6,690 nt of DNA from an uncultured Lachnospiraceae bacterium. Lineage in GTDB: Bacteria; Bacillota; Clostridia; Lachnospirales; Lachnospiraceae. Shown piece by piece: positions 6,681 through 6,690 of this stretch. A program made the position numbers and the translations under genes. The notes beneath the pieces were generated by a model. It worked only from the letters and a program-made list of their open reading frames with translations, was not told where the DNA came from and did not search any database. The stretch lies in the NCBI GenBank assembly GCA_902783305.1, contig CACZQU010000547.1:1-6690 (forward strand). Direction: 5' to 3'. Position 1 is the stretch's first letter, and the number at the start of each line of letters is the position of its first letter.

Positions 6681-6690
6681 CAGATCGTTA

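Overview
The window looks like chromosomal core sequence from a Gram-positive anaerobe of the class Clostridia, most likely a gut Lachnospiraceae relative. The ArgRS N-terminus (SNRPDLCEFQCNGAMA), the Ldt(fm)-type L,D-transpeptidase, the small DUF3784 membrane protein, strong AGGAGG ribosome sites and moderate GC content all fit. This taxonomic call is inference from family resemblance, not a database match. I see no mobile element, CRISPR array, rRNA or tRNA.

Layout. Positions 1-972 (+) hold the 3' part of a MacB/FtsX-type ABC transporter permease that begins upstream of the window. After 79 bases comes argS (1052-2818, +), a complete arginyl-tRNA synthetase. Only 27 bases later starts a cell-wall locus: a 61-codon reading frame (2846-3031) ending in TAG, followed in the same frame, with no other stop, by a membrane-anchored L,D-transpeptidase (annotated here from 3245 to 5485). 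A 3-TM DUF3784 protein follows (5517-5819, +), and a clear intrinsic terminator (5900-5935) ends the rightward unit. On the opposite strand, converging on that terminator, is a HAD-superfamily phosphatase (5976-6593, -). It has a perfect Shine-Dalgarno, a recognisable promoter and a LacI-family-like operator overlapping its -35 box near the right edge.

How the genes work together. argS, the transpeptidase locus and the DUF3784 gene are close, co-directional and lack internal terminators, so they are probably co-transcribed. The transpeptidase should make 3->3 peptidoglycan cross-links outside the membrane. The permease is probably part of a separate upstream operon, and the HAD gene is independent.

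Most of the window is ordinary. The point deserving attention is the transpeptidase gene. Its reading frame stays open on both sides of a single in-frame TAG at 3029-3031, and there is no convincing ribosome site for a restart. A basic motif found upstream of 3245 recurs later in the protein, and a perfect small hairpin begins 4 nt after the TAG. This could be a nonsense mutation, a sequencing error or stop-codon readthrough; the sequence alone cannot decide.
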